From assembly GCA_009829735.1 (NCBI GenBank), contig CM020618.1, forward strand, positions 31,968,894-32,032,893: a DNA stretch of 64,000 nt, in the 5' to 3' direction. The number at the start of each line of letters is the position of its first letter. Positions within the stretch are counted from its first letter, which is position 1. This DNA comes from Pyropia yezoensis (lineage: Eukaryota > Rhodophyta > Bangiophyceae > Bangiales > Bangiaceae). Both the position numbers and the translations under genes were made by a program. The notes under the pieces are model-generated. The model saw nothing but the letters and a program-made list of their open reading frames with translations, did no database searches and had not been told where the DNA came from. Below, piece after piece: positions 51,866-61,565 of the stretch.

Positions 51866-53287
51866 AATGTGCCCCGCGCCACGATTGCGGAGCGAGGGGG
51901 CAGGGGGAAGGGCGAGAAGGGAAGGGACCCAGAAGCATGGAAAGGGCGGCGCGGCCCGCGGAGCCCGGTGGGTCGGCCGGCTTGCGGGGGTGCCGCCGAC
52001 ACCGTCGCGGCAGCTGCCACCGCGGTCCCCCGCTGTGCGGGCGCAGCGGAGGACACCCCATCTAGGACGGGTGGGCGAGATGAGCAGGTGCGCGGCAAGA
52101 CGCTTCTGCAGCGGCGGTTGGAACCGTGGAGGCGGCACCGACGCCGCCACCACTGCCGAAACAGTGCTCGCAGGCGGCGTGGGGGGTCCCTACCCAGCAC
52201 GCCGAAGCGCCTGTAAATAGGAAGGCACCTCTGGGTGCACGAATGCATCAACTGAAGCTGCAGCGGTTCCCTCGCCCCCCTCTTCCCAGCGGCCGGCGGG
52301 GGGGGAAAGGGGGGGATGGAGGAGGTGCGTGACGGAGTTGGGGGCACGGCGGCGGCGGCCGCCAGCGGCGGCCGCCTGCCCCCCCCCCTCTCCGCCGCAC
52401 CACAGGCCGCCCCGACCTGGCGCCCGGTGACGCGCCGCCTGAGCCGGCGTCCGCACCGGCGGTTGCAGTGGCGGGGGTGGCGGTGGTGACGGTGGCGGCG
52501 GTGGCGGTGGTGGCGGTGGTGACGGTGGAGGGGGTGGCGGTGGTGGCGGTGGCCGCCGCCGCGACGTCCCCTACCCGGCGCGCCAACCCGCCGTCGGTGG
52601 CCATCCCCCCCGCCGCGAGCACCGCCGCCGCCGCCGCCCGGGCCGCGGCGGCGGCGGGGACGCCGGCGGCGGCCACCTCGGCAATCGCAGCCGCCTCGGC
52701 GGCTACCGCCGACGCCGACACCACCGCCGCGGTGCGCCACGCGGCGGTCGCCACCGCTGACGCCGCGCGGCTGGCGCGGGCGGCGGCGACGGTGGCGGCG
52801 GCGACGGCAGCCTCGACGGGGCCGCCCCAGCCACCGCCGCAGCCGCCGTCACGGCGGCACACGCCACGGCGGCGGCGGCGGCCGAGGCACCACCGCCACA
52901 GCCACCGGGCGGCGGGCCGGCCCATCGACCAGCCCCCCGCGGCGGCCGCTCACGCCCACCCGTCAAGGCGGCCACACCAGCCGGCCGTCTCGGACGCCGT
53001 GGTCGGGTGCCCCCCGCCTTCGGGCGCACACATGGGCGGAGGGGAGAGGGCGGCGGCCGCCGCCGCCGACCACCACTGCCGGTCGGCGTCGGCGGCGTCG
53101 CGTCGGGGCGGGTCGCTCCAGGCCGTGCCGGCGGCGTCTATCGAGCTGGCGGGCGACCGCGCCCCCCCCCCCCTCCCACGCCGCCGACACCGCCGCCACC
53201 GCCGCCGCTGCCGCCGCCACCACCGCCGTCCTGGCCGTTGGCGGGGCGCCGCCCGTGGCGGCCGCCACACACATGGCGGCAGCCCCC
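51866..53287. other. GC-rich DNA with Ala-rich frames
   Basis: Many GCG/GCC triplets give Ala-rich frames on both strands. One minus frame over about 52560-52850 has helical Ala-rich text with AAAVLAAGG, resembling AVLAAGG in the fragment at 7210-7584. A plus frame at 52468-53292 is an alternative. Low complexity prevents a firm gene call. Confidence 0.3.
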
Positions 53288-53650
53288 TGTAGCACAATAA
53301 GAATCCGTCGCACGTCCACTCTCAGGGAACACTCACCAAGGGGGATCGGCACCAACGTCACCGGGAGGCCAAGGTTGCTGTTCTTGGAGCGCAAGCCACG
53401 GGACCAAGATGGGAGCCCAAATGGGAGGGGTTTGTTGTTCTACCTTGGCCGGCGGTGGATTCGTCGCCGGCCCCCTCTTTATAAACCCTCAGAGACACTA
53501 CAAACTACCCTCCACCCCAAGATGCAAGTCCCTCTGGTCATACGTAACTTATAGATACCGTGACCAGTACGGACTATCAAATTGAAAGCCAAGGATTAGA
53601 AGTAGCCCCCCTAATATTAGGGTCACAATACGGCCAACCATATTGCTACA
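53288..53650 (-). repeat. LTR of element C
   Basis: 363 bp. TTTATAAA at 53478-53485 gives a TATAAA on both strands. Confidence 0.93.
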
Positions 53651-53816
53651 TATCCGCCCCTTAGATTCGGCCCGTCCTCGGGTCGAGTTGCATTCGGGTT
53701 ACCGAATGTAAGGGGGTCGCGTGACCGTTTACCCGTCGGGTGGGGCTTTGCGCCCTGTCGCGACAGACACCCCTTTTCGAGGTTGTCTGAGGGGGGTGCC
53801 CCTCTTTGTGTGGTAC
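53288..53816 (-). mobile_element. Element C: 3' LTR plus 166 bp of interior of the same family
   Basis: The LTR is followed by the polypurine tract and the start of the 3' region, and is then cut by the LTR of element D after GGTAC. The rest of the element is not in the window, as expected if D inserted into C. Confidence 0.8.
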
Positions 53817-54177
53817 TGTAGCACAATAGGAATCCGTCGCACGTCCACTCTCAGGGAACACTCACCAAGGGGGATCGGCACCAACGTCACCGGGAGGTCA
53901 AGGTTGCTGTCCTTGGAGCGCAAGCCACGGGACCAAGATGGGAGCCCAAATGGGAGGGGTTTGTTGTTCTACCTTGGCCGGCGGTGGATTCGCCGCCGGC
54001 CCCCTCTTTATAAACCCTCGGAGACACTACTAACTACCCTCCACCCCAAGATGCAAGTCCCTCTGGTCATACGTAACTTATAGATACCGTGACCAGTACG
54101 GACTCTCAATTGAAAGTTAAGGATTAGAAGTAGCCCCCTAATATTAGGGTCACAATACGGACAACCATATTGCTACA
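53817..54177 (-). repeat. LTR of element D
   Basis: 361 bp, two bases shorter than the others through single-base losses. TTTATAAA at 54007-54014 gives a TATAAA on both strands. Confidence 0.93.
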
Positions 54178-54763
54178 TATCCCCCCCTTAGATTCGGCCC
54201 GTCCTCGGGTCGAGTTGCATTCGGGTTACCGAATGTAAGTGGGTCGCGTGACTGCTTACCCGTCGGGTGGGGCTTTGCGCCCCGTCGCGACAGACACCCC
54301 TTTTCGAGGTTGTCCGAGGGGGGTGCCCCCCTTTGTGTGGTACACACACGATCCGTTTTCCGGACCGTTAATTTCCCGATGCGGGTTTTTGTTCACGACC
54401 CCCCTTTCCGAGGGGTGGTGCAAGCGGATCCGCCACCAGGTGCCTGGTGGTAGAGGGGCCCCTCTCGTGTGGACGATTGAGTGGGGGGCGGGGGCTGCCC
54501 GCGTTGCGTGGGGGCGGTTGGGGGTGACCCCCCTTTGCTTACCCCGTGTGTGGGGGTGGCCCCGTCCCGCCCAGGTGCCTGGGTGGAGCGCGGTCGTAGC
54601 CCCGTGGGGCGCGGGTCGACCCGCGTGCCTGCGGCGCTTCTCGTGGCCGTTTGTGGTCATAAGCGCGGGTGCCCGCGCTTCCCTGGCTCGTCCCGGTTAA
54701 CCCACCGTACCGGGTCGTAGCCGTCGACGGCTTGTGGGCGCGGGGGACTCCGCACCCGTTATC
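54178..54763 (+). promoter_or_regulatory. Leader of the antisense ORF in element D
   Basis: Matches the element B leader with few changes. A TAA in the upstream open frame shows that translation must begin at or near the ATG at 54764. Confidence 0.5.
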
Positions 54764-57211
54764 ATGTCCTATCCCCAGGTGCTTGAAGAGGAGGAAGACC
54801 TCCTGATCGGGGAGGAGATGGAGGACGACGCGCCTGTCGGTCCCGACGCCGCGCGTTACGGGGTGAGCTCGTCTGACGACGACGGGCCTGCGGTGTCCGT
54901 CCGTCTGTCGGCCGGAGGACTGTCGTCCGTGTGCAGCGGCACGACGGTGCCGTCGGCCGGAGGTCAACCCGGCGGTCAACCGCGCGTGGCGGCTTCTACC
55001 CCCTCTCTGCCGGCTGCCCGGATGGGGCCTGGTGCCGGTGCCGGCTCACCGCAGGTACCTCAAGATGGTCCGCCCTGCGGCGGAGGTCGCGACCCGCAGC
55101 CGACTCCGGCTGGTCAAGGTGGTCCGGGTGTCCGGGCGGTGACTCCTCGAGGCGGTCCCGACGTTGACGCGGGTGGTGGTGGCGGTGCGACACCCGGTGC
55201 GGCGGGTCAAGACGGTGCGGGTGTCCGCACGGCCGGGGCTCCGGCTCCGGAGGCTGTCCAAGTGCCTTCCCCTTCCGAGGCGGGGGCTACGCCGACGGGT
55301 GGTGCCGGCGCCGGTGCCGTACCTGCGGTGCCGCGGGCGTCGAGCGGTCAAGACGCTCCTTCTCCCATGGCGGTTGACACCGGGAGTTACTCCGGGCGGG
55401 CGCCCGCCCTTCTTCTTCCTCCTCGGCCTCGTCCATCTCCGACGTCGGCCCCTCTGCCGGTGGTGCGTCCCCCGGCGCCCCCGATTCTTCCTGGTCCTGC
55501 CCGGGTTGCCCCGTTGGGTGGCGGCGTCGCCGTGGCGGCGGGTCAACCCGCCATGTCGGTGTCCGACTTGGTGGCTCGGGTTCGAGGCCTCACGGTGCAA
55601 GAGTCGATGGAGTCCGATGGGCGTATGCGGGTGGACTTCCACCTGGTGCATCCCCGTGGAGAATCCTCCCGGCGCGTCAAGGTGGACCCGTGCTGGGAGC
55701 GGGAGTTGGTGCGGCTGGTCAACCAGCCGAACGCGGTCCGGGTGGAACACCATTGGATCCTGAGTCAGCCGGACGACCGGCATGCGCAGCTCTGGCGCAC
55801 CCGGGTGGGACGGGGTGAGGTCTACCTCGACCCCAACTTCGGGGTCTGCGACTTGATTGCCCCCGCGTTGCCGCGGGAGATTGACTACCCGGCTAGTGCT
55901 CGGGGGATTGCGGCGGCGGCGGAGCCGGTTGCGTTTGGGGAGACGGTGAGCCGTACCGTTCGGTATCCCGACTTTGACTACTACCCGGGGGTACCCCCGT
56001 ATCTGTCGTTGACGGCTCCCTACCCGCCCATGGCGGGGTTGAAGTCGGCGTCGAGTTGGCGACGTAACCATGGTGTCATGGCGGATGCGTTCCGCACGGA
56101 TATAACGTGTGCGTTGCAGACCGGCAACGGTCGTGCTCCGGTATACACTCCCGTGCGCCCGCCGCTATGGCAGGAGGGGTGGGAACCCGCCCCTGCTTTC
56201 CGGTTTGACACCGGCTCCTGTCTTCGCTACTTCGGGAGTGTGTTGGCCTCGCGACCGGTCCACCCGTTGCAGGGTACCTTCACCCTTGAGGTTACCCTCG
56301 GGCAGGCTTCATCCTTCTTGCTGTCCGTCCGCCGGCAGGGTCGTCTGTTTCATCTTCCGACGGGTGTCCGTCGGCACATCGCGCAGTTGGGCGTGGATCT
56401 GATAGCTGCCAAGACCGGGTTGGCCCGGGAGTTCGAAGCCCTGCTGGCTGTTCACGATGCCGTGAACTGGGCTGGGGTGTTGGCCCTTCCCCCGTACCGG
56501 GACCCGCAGGCTGGGGCTTCCCCCTTGCCTCGTCACTCGTTGCGGGTCCGGCGTACTCAGCCGGGTGAGCCTAGTTGCCATGGGTGGGCGTCCACCGAGG
56601 CTGTTGCTGACCTGGGTATTCCCATGGTTATCCATGACCCTCTTCAGGTCCTTGCTCCGTGGTTCGGTAACCCGATGCCGGCGGCGGTTGGCCGTCGTCC
56701 CCGAGAGTGGGGCTCTGTGGGTGGGGAGCGTGAGGTGTCCCGTCGTCGGGCGGAGTACCGCCGTGGTTACGGTGGAGCCCCTTCGGTAGGGTCCTACCGG
56801 GCCTCGTATCAGGTGCCACCGGCTCCGGTGGTAGCCGTGTCGGCTCCTGTGGCTCCTCTGGCTGCGCCAGTGTCACCTCCCGCCCCTGTCCTACATGACG
56901 GGGGTCCCCGTCTCTGGTATGAGGGCGTTGACGCCCTTGTTACCCGCGCAATGCGTGGGGATCTCTCTGTTAGCTGGGGGGATATCCCCCCAGGTGCTGC
57001 GCTGGTTGGGTCCGCGCGTTGCTTCGGTGGCGTGCTGGACCGCCTCCAGAAAGCTCTGGAGGACGTGGAGGCTGGCCGCAGCACCCTCGTCCAGCTATGC
57101 ACCGAGGTAACTCGGGTGGTCGACCGTCGTGACGTTGCCGACCGGTGGAGCACGGAGGTCTACGCGCTTACGCGTGAGTGGCCTCCCTCGGGCAGTGGGT
57201 CTACCCACTGA
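54764..57211 (+). CDS. Antisense ORF of element D, 815 residues
   Basis: Same start, stop and length as the element B copy. Replacement differences seen by eye include V/I, R/G, V/A, G/V, N/S, P/A, A/V, G/D, L/F and I/V, and synonymous changes are more numerous. It stays open although the pol of this element is cut, consistent with recent disruption. Confidence 0.72.
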   Translation: MSYPQVLEEEEDLLIGEEMEDDAPVGPDAARYGVSSSDDDGPAVSVRLSAGGLSSVCSGTTVPSAGGQPGGQPRVAASTPSLPAARMGPGAGAGSPQVPQDGPPCGGGRDPQPTPAGQGGPGVRAVTPRGGPDVDAGGGGGATPGAAGQDGAGVRTAGAPAPEAVQVPSPSEAGATPTGGAGAGAVPAVPRASSGQDAPSPMAVDTGSYSGRAPALLLPPRPRPSPTSAPLPVVRPPAPPILPGPARVAPLGGGVAVAAGQPAMSVSDLVARVRGLTVQESMESDGRMRVDFHLVHPRGESSRRVKVDPCWERELVRLVNQPNAVRVEHHWILSQPDDRHAQLWRTRVGRGEVYLDPNFGVCDLIAPALPREIDYPASARGIAAAAEPVAFGETVSRTVRYPDFDYYPGVPPYLSLTAPYPPMAGLKSASSWRRNHGVMADAFRTDITCALQTGNGRAPVYTPVRPPLWQEGWEPAPAFRFDTGSCLRYFGSVLASRPVHPLQGTFTLEVTLGQASSFLLSVRRQGRLFHLPTGVRRHIAQLGVDLIAAKTGLAREFEALLAVHDAVNWAGVLALPPYRDPQAGASPLPRHSLRVRRTQPGEPSCHGWASTEAVADLGIPMVIHDPLQVLAPWFGNPMPAAVGRRPREWGSVGGEREVSRRRAEYRRGYGGAPSVGSYRASYQVPPAPVVAVSAPVAPLAAPVSPPAPVLHDGGPRLWYEGVDALVTRAMRGDLSVSWGDIPPGAALVGSARCFGGVLDRLQKALEDVEAGRSTLVQLCTEVTRVVDRRDVADRWSTEVYALTREWPPSGSGSTH

Positions 57212-57690
57212 GGAGTGCTATTGTTTGTGCGGGAGAGGGCCCCGGCAACCCTTATGGTAGCCGGGTAGTAGTGAGTATAAACTCATCCCCCGCTGGGGGC
57301 ATTGCTTGCCTCTGTTTGCTGCCCTGGGGAGTACCCCTTCTGGCTCAGTGGTGCCTTGCCTCCCGTCCAACTTCTTCCGGTTGGTTCATGCTTGGGGAGG
57401 TTATCCTCCCTCACTTTGTGTCTTGGCTTTGGGAGGTCATCCTCCCGTGTAAGCCCCCTAGTTACTTCGATATTATCGAGGTTAGCCTTTACCTTTAAGT
57501 TAACTTATTAAGGTTCAGGTTTTACTTAGTTACCTAAGCTTAGCTCTACTTAGTTACCTAAGCTTGGTTCGACTTAGAAACCTAAGTCTGATTTGACTTA
57601 GAAACCTAAGTCTGCCGTAACCATGTCACACCCTACTTAGTAGGTATAAGCCTCACCCCCCAACAGCCGATGTCGGTGTCGGTTGGGTTG
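57212..57690. other. Convergent intergenic region of element D
   Basis: Same layout as in element B, but with one extra 24-bp unit of the ACTTAG/CTAAGT array at about 57591-57614. Confidence 0.5.
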
Positions 57691-58518
57691 TTACAGTAGG
57701 CGTCGTCGCCTCATGTAAGGCATGAGTAGTTGGCGGGGTATATTCGCCGCCTGTTCCCAGGTGGGTGAGTCGTATCCGACCCACATAACCTTGACGTACC
57801 AGGGTCCTGGTATGTCCGGGTCGGTGTGTCCGACCACGCTCTCTACTTGGTATGGAATCCCATCCGGTCCCACCGGGTCATCCGACCGGTGGGTTGTAAG
57901 AGCTTCATGTAGCAACCCAGCCGGTACCGGCTGAGGCTGTTCCGGCTTCGGAGCAGGTGTGACATCATTCATACTGATGCGTTGGATCTCCGTATCGGAG
58001 TGTAAGATAACAGAGTGGTCATCTCTGTGGAGGATTTGGTACGGTCCCTTGACCGGTTGCATAAGCTTGTTCCCTCGGAACTTCTGGTGTCTGATATAGA
58101 CCCAGTCACCTGTTACCAGGGTTGCGTTGCGCACCCGTAGTCGGGCGTCGAAGTTCTTCTTATACCGAAGTTGTGTTCTGTCAAGGGCACCCTTGAGCTT
58201 AGGAATCATCCACGATAGCTTGGCCAACCAAGCTAGGTGGATGCGTTCGGCCGGTCGGCCCTTCGGTGTATCATACCGAGTGCACCTGCCGGGTGGCAGC
58301 GTCAGGTTACCGACGCCTAGTGGCATGACCCACTCCAGCGGAGCAATGTTTGTGCTCCGATGTGGCCTGGCATTGTATGCCAGGGTGAGTACGGACAGAA
58401 GCCTGTCCCAAGTGTTCGTGTGCTCGGCCACGTAGCACTGTAGCATCTTTACGATGGTGCGGTTGAACCGCTCCACCTGCCCGTTGGACTGCGGGTGGTA
58501 GTCGGATGCCCGACGTGG
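57691..58518 (-). pseudogene. pol: Truncated pol of element D (C-terminal 276 codons)
   Basis: Corresponds to about residues 1113-1388 of the element B Pol, beginning just before the integrase glutamate (RRASDYHPQ) and running through the GPY module and chromodomain-like end. The frame is open but joins LTR sequence of element E at its 5' side, so no working Pol is encoded here. Differences from element B are few. Confidence 0.88.
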
Positions 58519-58880
58519 TGTAGCACAATAGGAATCCGTCGCACGTCCACTCTCAGGGAACACTCACCAAGGGGGATCGGCACCAACGTCACCGGGAGGC
58601 CAAGGTTGCTGTCCTTGGAGCGCAAGCCACGGGACCAAGATGGGAGCCCAAATGGGAGGGGTTTGTTGTTCTACCTTGGCCGGCGGTGGATTCGCCACCG
58701 GCCCCCTCGTTATAAACCCTCGGAGACACTACTAACTACCCTCCACCCCAAGATGCAAGTCCCTCTGGTCATACGTAACTTATAGATACCGTGACCAGTA
58801 CGGACTCTCAATTGAAAGTTAAGGATTAGAAGTAGCCCCCCTAATATTAGGGTCACAATACGGACAACCATGTTGCTACA
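58519..58880 (-). repeat. LTR of element E
   Basis: 362 bp, inserted in the pol of element D. TATAAA at 58711-58716 on the plus strand. Confidence 0.93.
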
Positions 58881-59466
58881 TATCCCCCTCTTAGATTCGG
58901 CCCGTCCTCGGGTCGAGTTGCATTCGGGTTACCGAATGTAAGTGGGTCGCGTGACTGTTTACCCGTCGGGTGGGGCTTTGCGCCCCGTCGCGACAGACAC
59001 CCCTTTTCGAGGTTGTCCGAGGGGGGTGCCCCCCTTTGTGTGGTACACACACGATCCGTTTTCCGGACCGTTAATTTCCCGATGCGGGTTTTTGTTCACG
59101 ACCCCCCTTTCCGAGGGGTGGTGCAAGCGGATCCGCCACCAGGTGCCTGGTGGTAGGGGGGCCCCTCTCGTGTGGACGATTGAGTGGGGGGCGGGGGCTG
59201 CCCGCGTTGCGTGGGGGCGGTTGGGGGTGACCCCCCTTTGCTTACCCCGTGTGTGGGGGTGGCCCTGTCCCGCCCAGGTGCCTGGGTGGAGCGCGTTCGT
59301 AGCCCCGTGGGGCGCGGGTCGACCCGCGTGCCTGCGGCGCTTCTCGTGGCCGTTTGTGGTCATAAGCGCGGGTGTCCGCGCTTCCCTGGCTCGTCCCGGT
59401 TATCCCACCGTACCGGGTTGTAGCCGTCGACGGCTTGTGGGCGCGGGGGACTCCGCACCCGTTATC
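58881..59466 (+). promoter_or_regulatory. Leader of the antisense ORF in element E
   Basis: As in element B, the ORF frame remains open upstream of the ATG in this copy. Confidence 0.45.
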
Positions 59467-61065
59467 ATGTCCTATCCCCAGGTGCTTGAAGAGGAGGAAG
59501 ACCTCCTGATCGGGGAGGAGATGGAGGACGACGCGCCTGTCGGTCCCGACGCCGCGCGTTACGGGGTGAGCTCGTCTGACGACGACGGGCCTGCGGTGTC
59601 CGTCCGTCTGTCGGCCGGAGGACTGTCGTCCGTGTGCAGCGGCACGACGGTGCCGTCGGCCGGAGGTCAACCCGGCGGTCAACCGCGCGTGGCGGCTTCT
59701 ACCCCCTCTCTGCCGGCTGCCCGGATGGGGCCTGGTGCCGGTGCCGGCTCACCGCAGGTACCTCAAGATGGTCCGCCCTGCGGCGGAGGTCGCGACCCGC
59801 AGCCGACTCCGGCTGGTCAAGGTGGTCCGGGTGTCCGGGCGGTGACTCCTCGAGGCGGTCCCGACGTTGACGCGGGTGGTGGTGGCGGTGCGACACCCGG
59901 TGCGGCGGGTCAAGACGGTGCGGGTGTCCGCACGGCCGGGGCTCCGGCTCCGGAGGCTGTCCAAGTGCCTTCCCCTTCCGAGGCGGGGGCTACGCCGACG
60001 GGTGGTGCCGGCGCCGGTGCCGTACCTGCGGTGCCGCGGGCGTCGAGCGGTCAAGACGCTCCTTCTCCCATGGCGGTTGACACCGGGAGTTACTCCGGGC
60101 GGGCGCCCGCCCTTCTTCTTCCTCCTCGGCCTCGTCCATCTCCGACGTCGGCCCCTCTGCCGGTGGTGCGTCCCCCGGCGCCCCCGATTCTTCCTGGTCC
60201 TGCCCGGGTTGCCCCGTTGGGTGGCGGCGTCGCCGTGGCGGCGGGTCAACCCGCCATGTCGGTGTCCGACTTGGTGGCTCGGGTTCGAGGCCTCACGGTG
60301 CAAGAGTCGATGGAGTCCGATGGGCGTATGCGGGTGGACTTCCACCTGGTGCATCCCCGTGGAGAATCCTCCCGGCGCGTCAAGGTGGACCCGTGTTGGG
60401 AGCGGGAGTTGGTGCGGCTGGTCAACCAGCCGAACGCGGTCCGGGTGGAACACCATTGGATCCTGAGTCAGCCGGACGACCGGCATGCGCAGCTCTGGCG
60501 CACCCGGGTGGGACGGGGTGAGGTCTACCTCGACCCCAACTTCGGGGTCTGCGACTTGATTGCCCCCGCGTTGCCGCGGGAGATTGACTACCCGGCTAGT
60601 GCTCGGGGGATTGCGGCGGCGGCGGAGCCGGTTGCGTTTGGGGAGACGGTGAGCCGTACCGGTCGGTATCCCGACTTTGACTACTACCCGGGGGTACCCC
60701 CGTATCTGTCGTTGACGGCTCCCTACCCGCCCATGGCGGGGTTGAAGTCGGCGTCGAGTTGGCGACGTAACCATGGTGTCATGGCGGATGCGTTCCGCAC
60801 GGATATAACGTGTGCGTTGCAGACCGGCAACGGTCGTGCTCCGGTATACACTCCCGTGCGCCCGCCGCTATGGCAGGAGGGGTGGGAACCCGCCCCTGCT
60901 TTCCGGTTTGACACCGGCTCCTGTCTTCGCTACTTCGGGAGTGTGTTGGCCTCGCGACCGGTCCACCCGTTGCAGGGTACCTTCACCCTTGAGGTTACCC
61001 TCGGGCAGGCTTCATCCTTCTTGCTGTCCGTCCGCCGGCAGGGTCGTCTGTTTCATCTTCCGACG
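59467..61065 (+). CDS. Antisense ORF of element E, partial
   Basis: First 533 residues of the same protein, open to the gap. It shares most element D variants (for example the G where element B has R near residue 145) but matches element B at the G/V site near residue 405. Confidence 0.7.
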
Positions 61066-61565
61066 NNNNNNNNNNNNNNNNNNNNNNNNNNNNNNNNNNN
61101 NNNNNNNNNNNNNNNNNNNNNNNNNNNNNNNNNNNNNNNNNNNNNNNNNNNNNNNNNNNNNNNNNNNNNNNNNNNNNNNNNNNNNNNNNNNNNNNNNNNN
61201 NNNNNNNNNNNNNNNNNNNNNNNNNNNNNNNNNNNNNNNNNNNNNNNNNNNNNNNNNNNNNNNNNNNNNNNNNNNNNNNNNNNNNNNNNNNNNNNNNNNN
61301 NNNNNNNNNNNNNNNNNNNNNNNNNNNNNNNNNNNNNNNNNNNNNNNNNNNNNNNNNNNNNNNNNNNNNNNNNNNNNNNNNNNNNNNNNNNNNNNNNNNN
61401 NNNNNNNNNNNNNNNNNNNNNNNNNNNNNNNNNNNNNNNNNNNNNNNNNNNNNNNNNNNNNNNNNNNNNNNNNNNNNNNNNNNNNNNNNNNNNNNNNNNN
61501 NNNNNNNNNNNNNNNNNNNNNNNNNNNNNNNNNNNNNNNNNNNNNNNNNNNNNNNNNNNNNNNNN
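61066..61565. other. Assembly gap, 500 N
   Basis: A round 500-N gap, probably of unknown true size. It separates element E from unrelated transposase sequence, so the join should not be trusted. Frames drawn across it are artefacts. Confidence 0.9.

Larger units (their letters stand above)
53817..58518 (-). mobile_element. Element D: 3' part of the family, interrupted by element E
   Basis: Holds LTR, 3' region with the full antisense ORF, and the last 276 codons of pol, then stops at CGACGTGG where the LTR of element E starts. In element B the same pol sequence continues as GGTTCGATAC, so the break is inside pol. Confidence 0.85.
58519..61065 (-). mobile_element. Element E: LTR and 3' region of the family, cut by an assembly gap
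   Basis: LTR, polypurine tract, leader and the first two thirds of the antisense ORF are present. The pol and gag side would lie to the right, in or beyond the 500-N gap. Confidence 0.85.
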
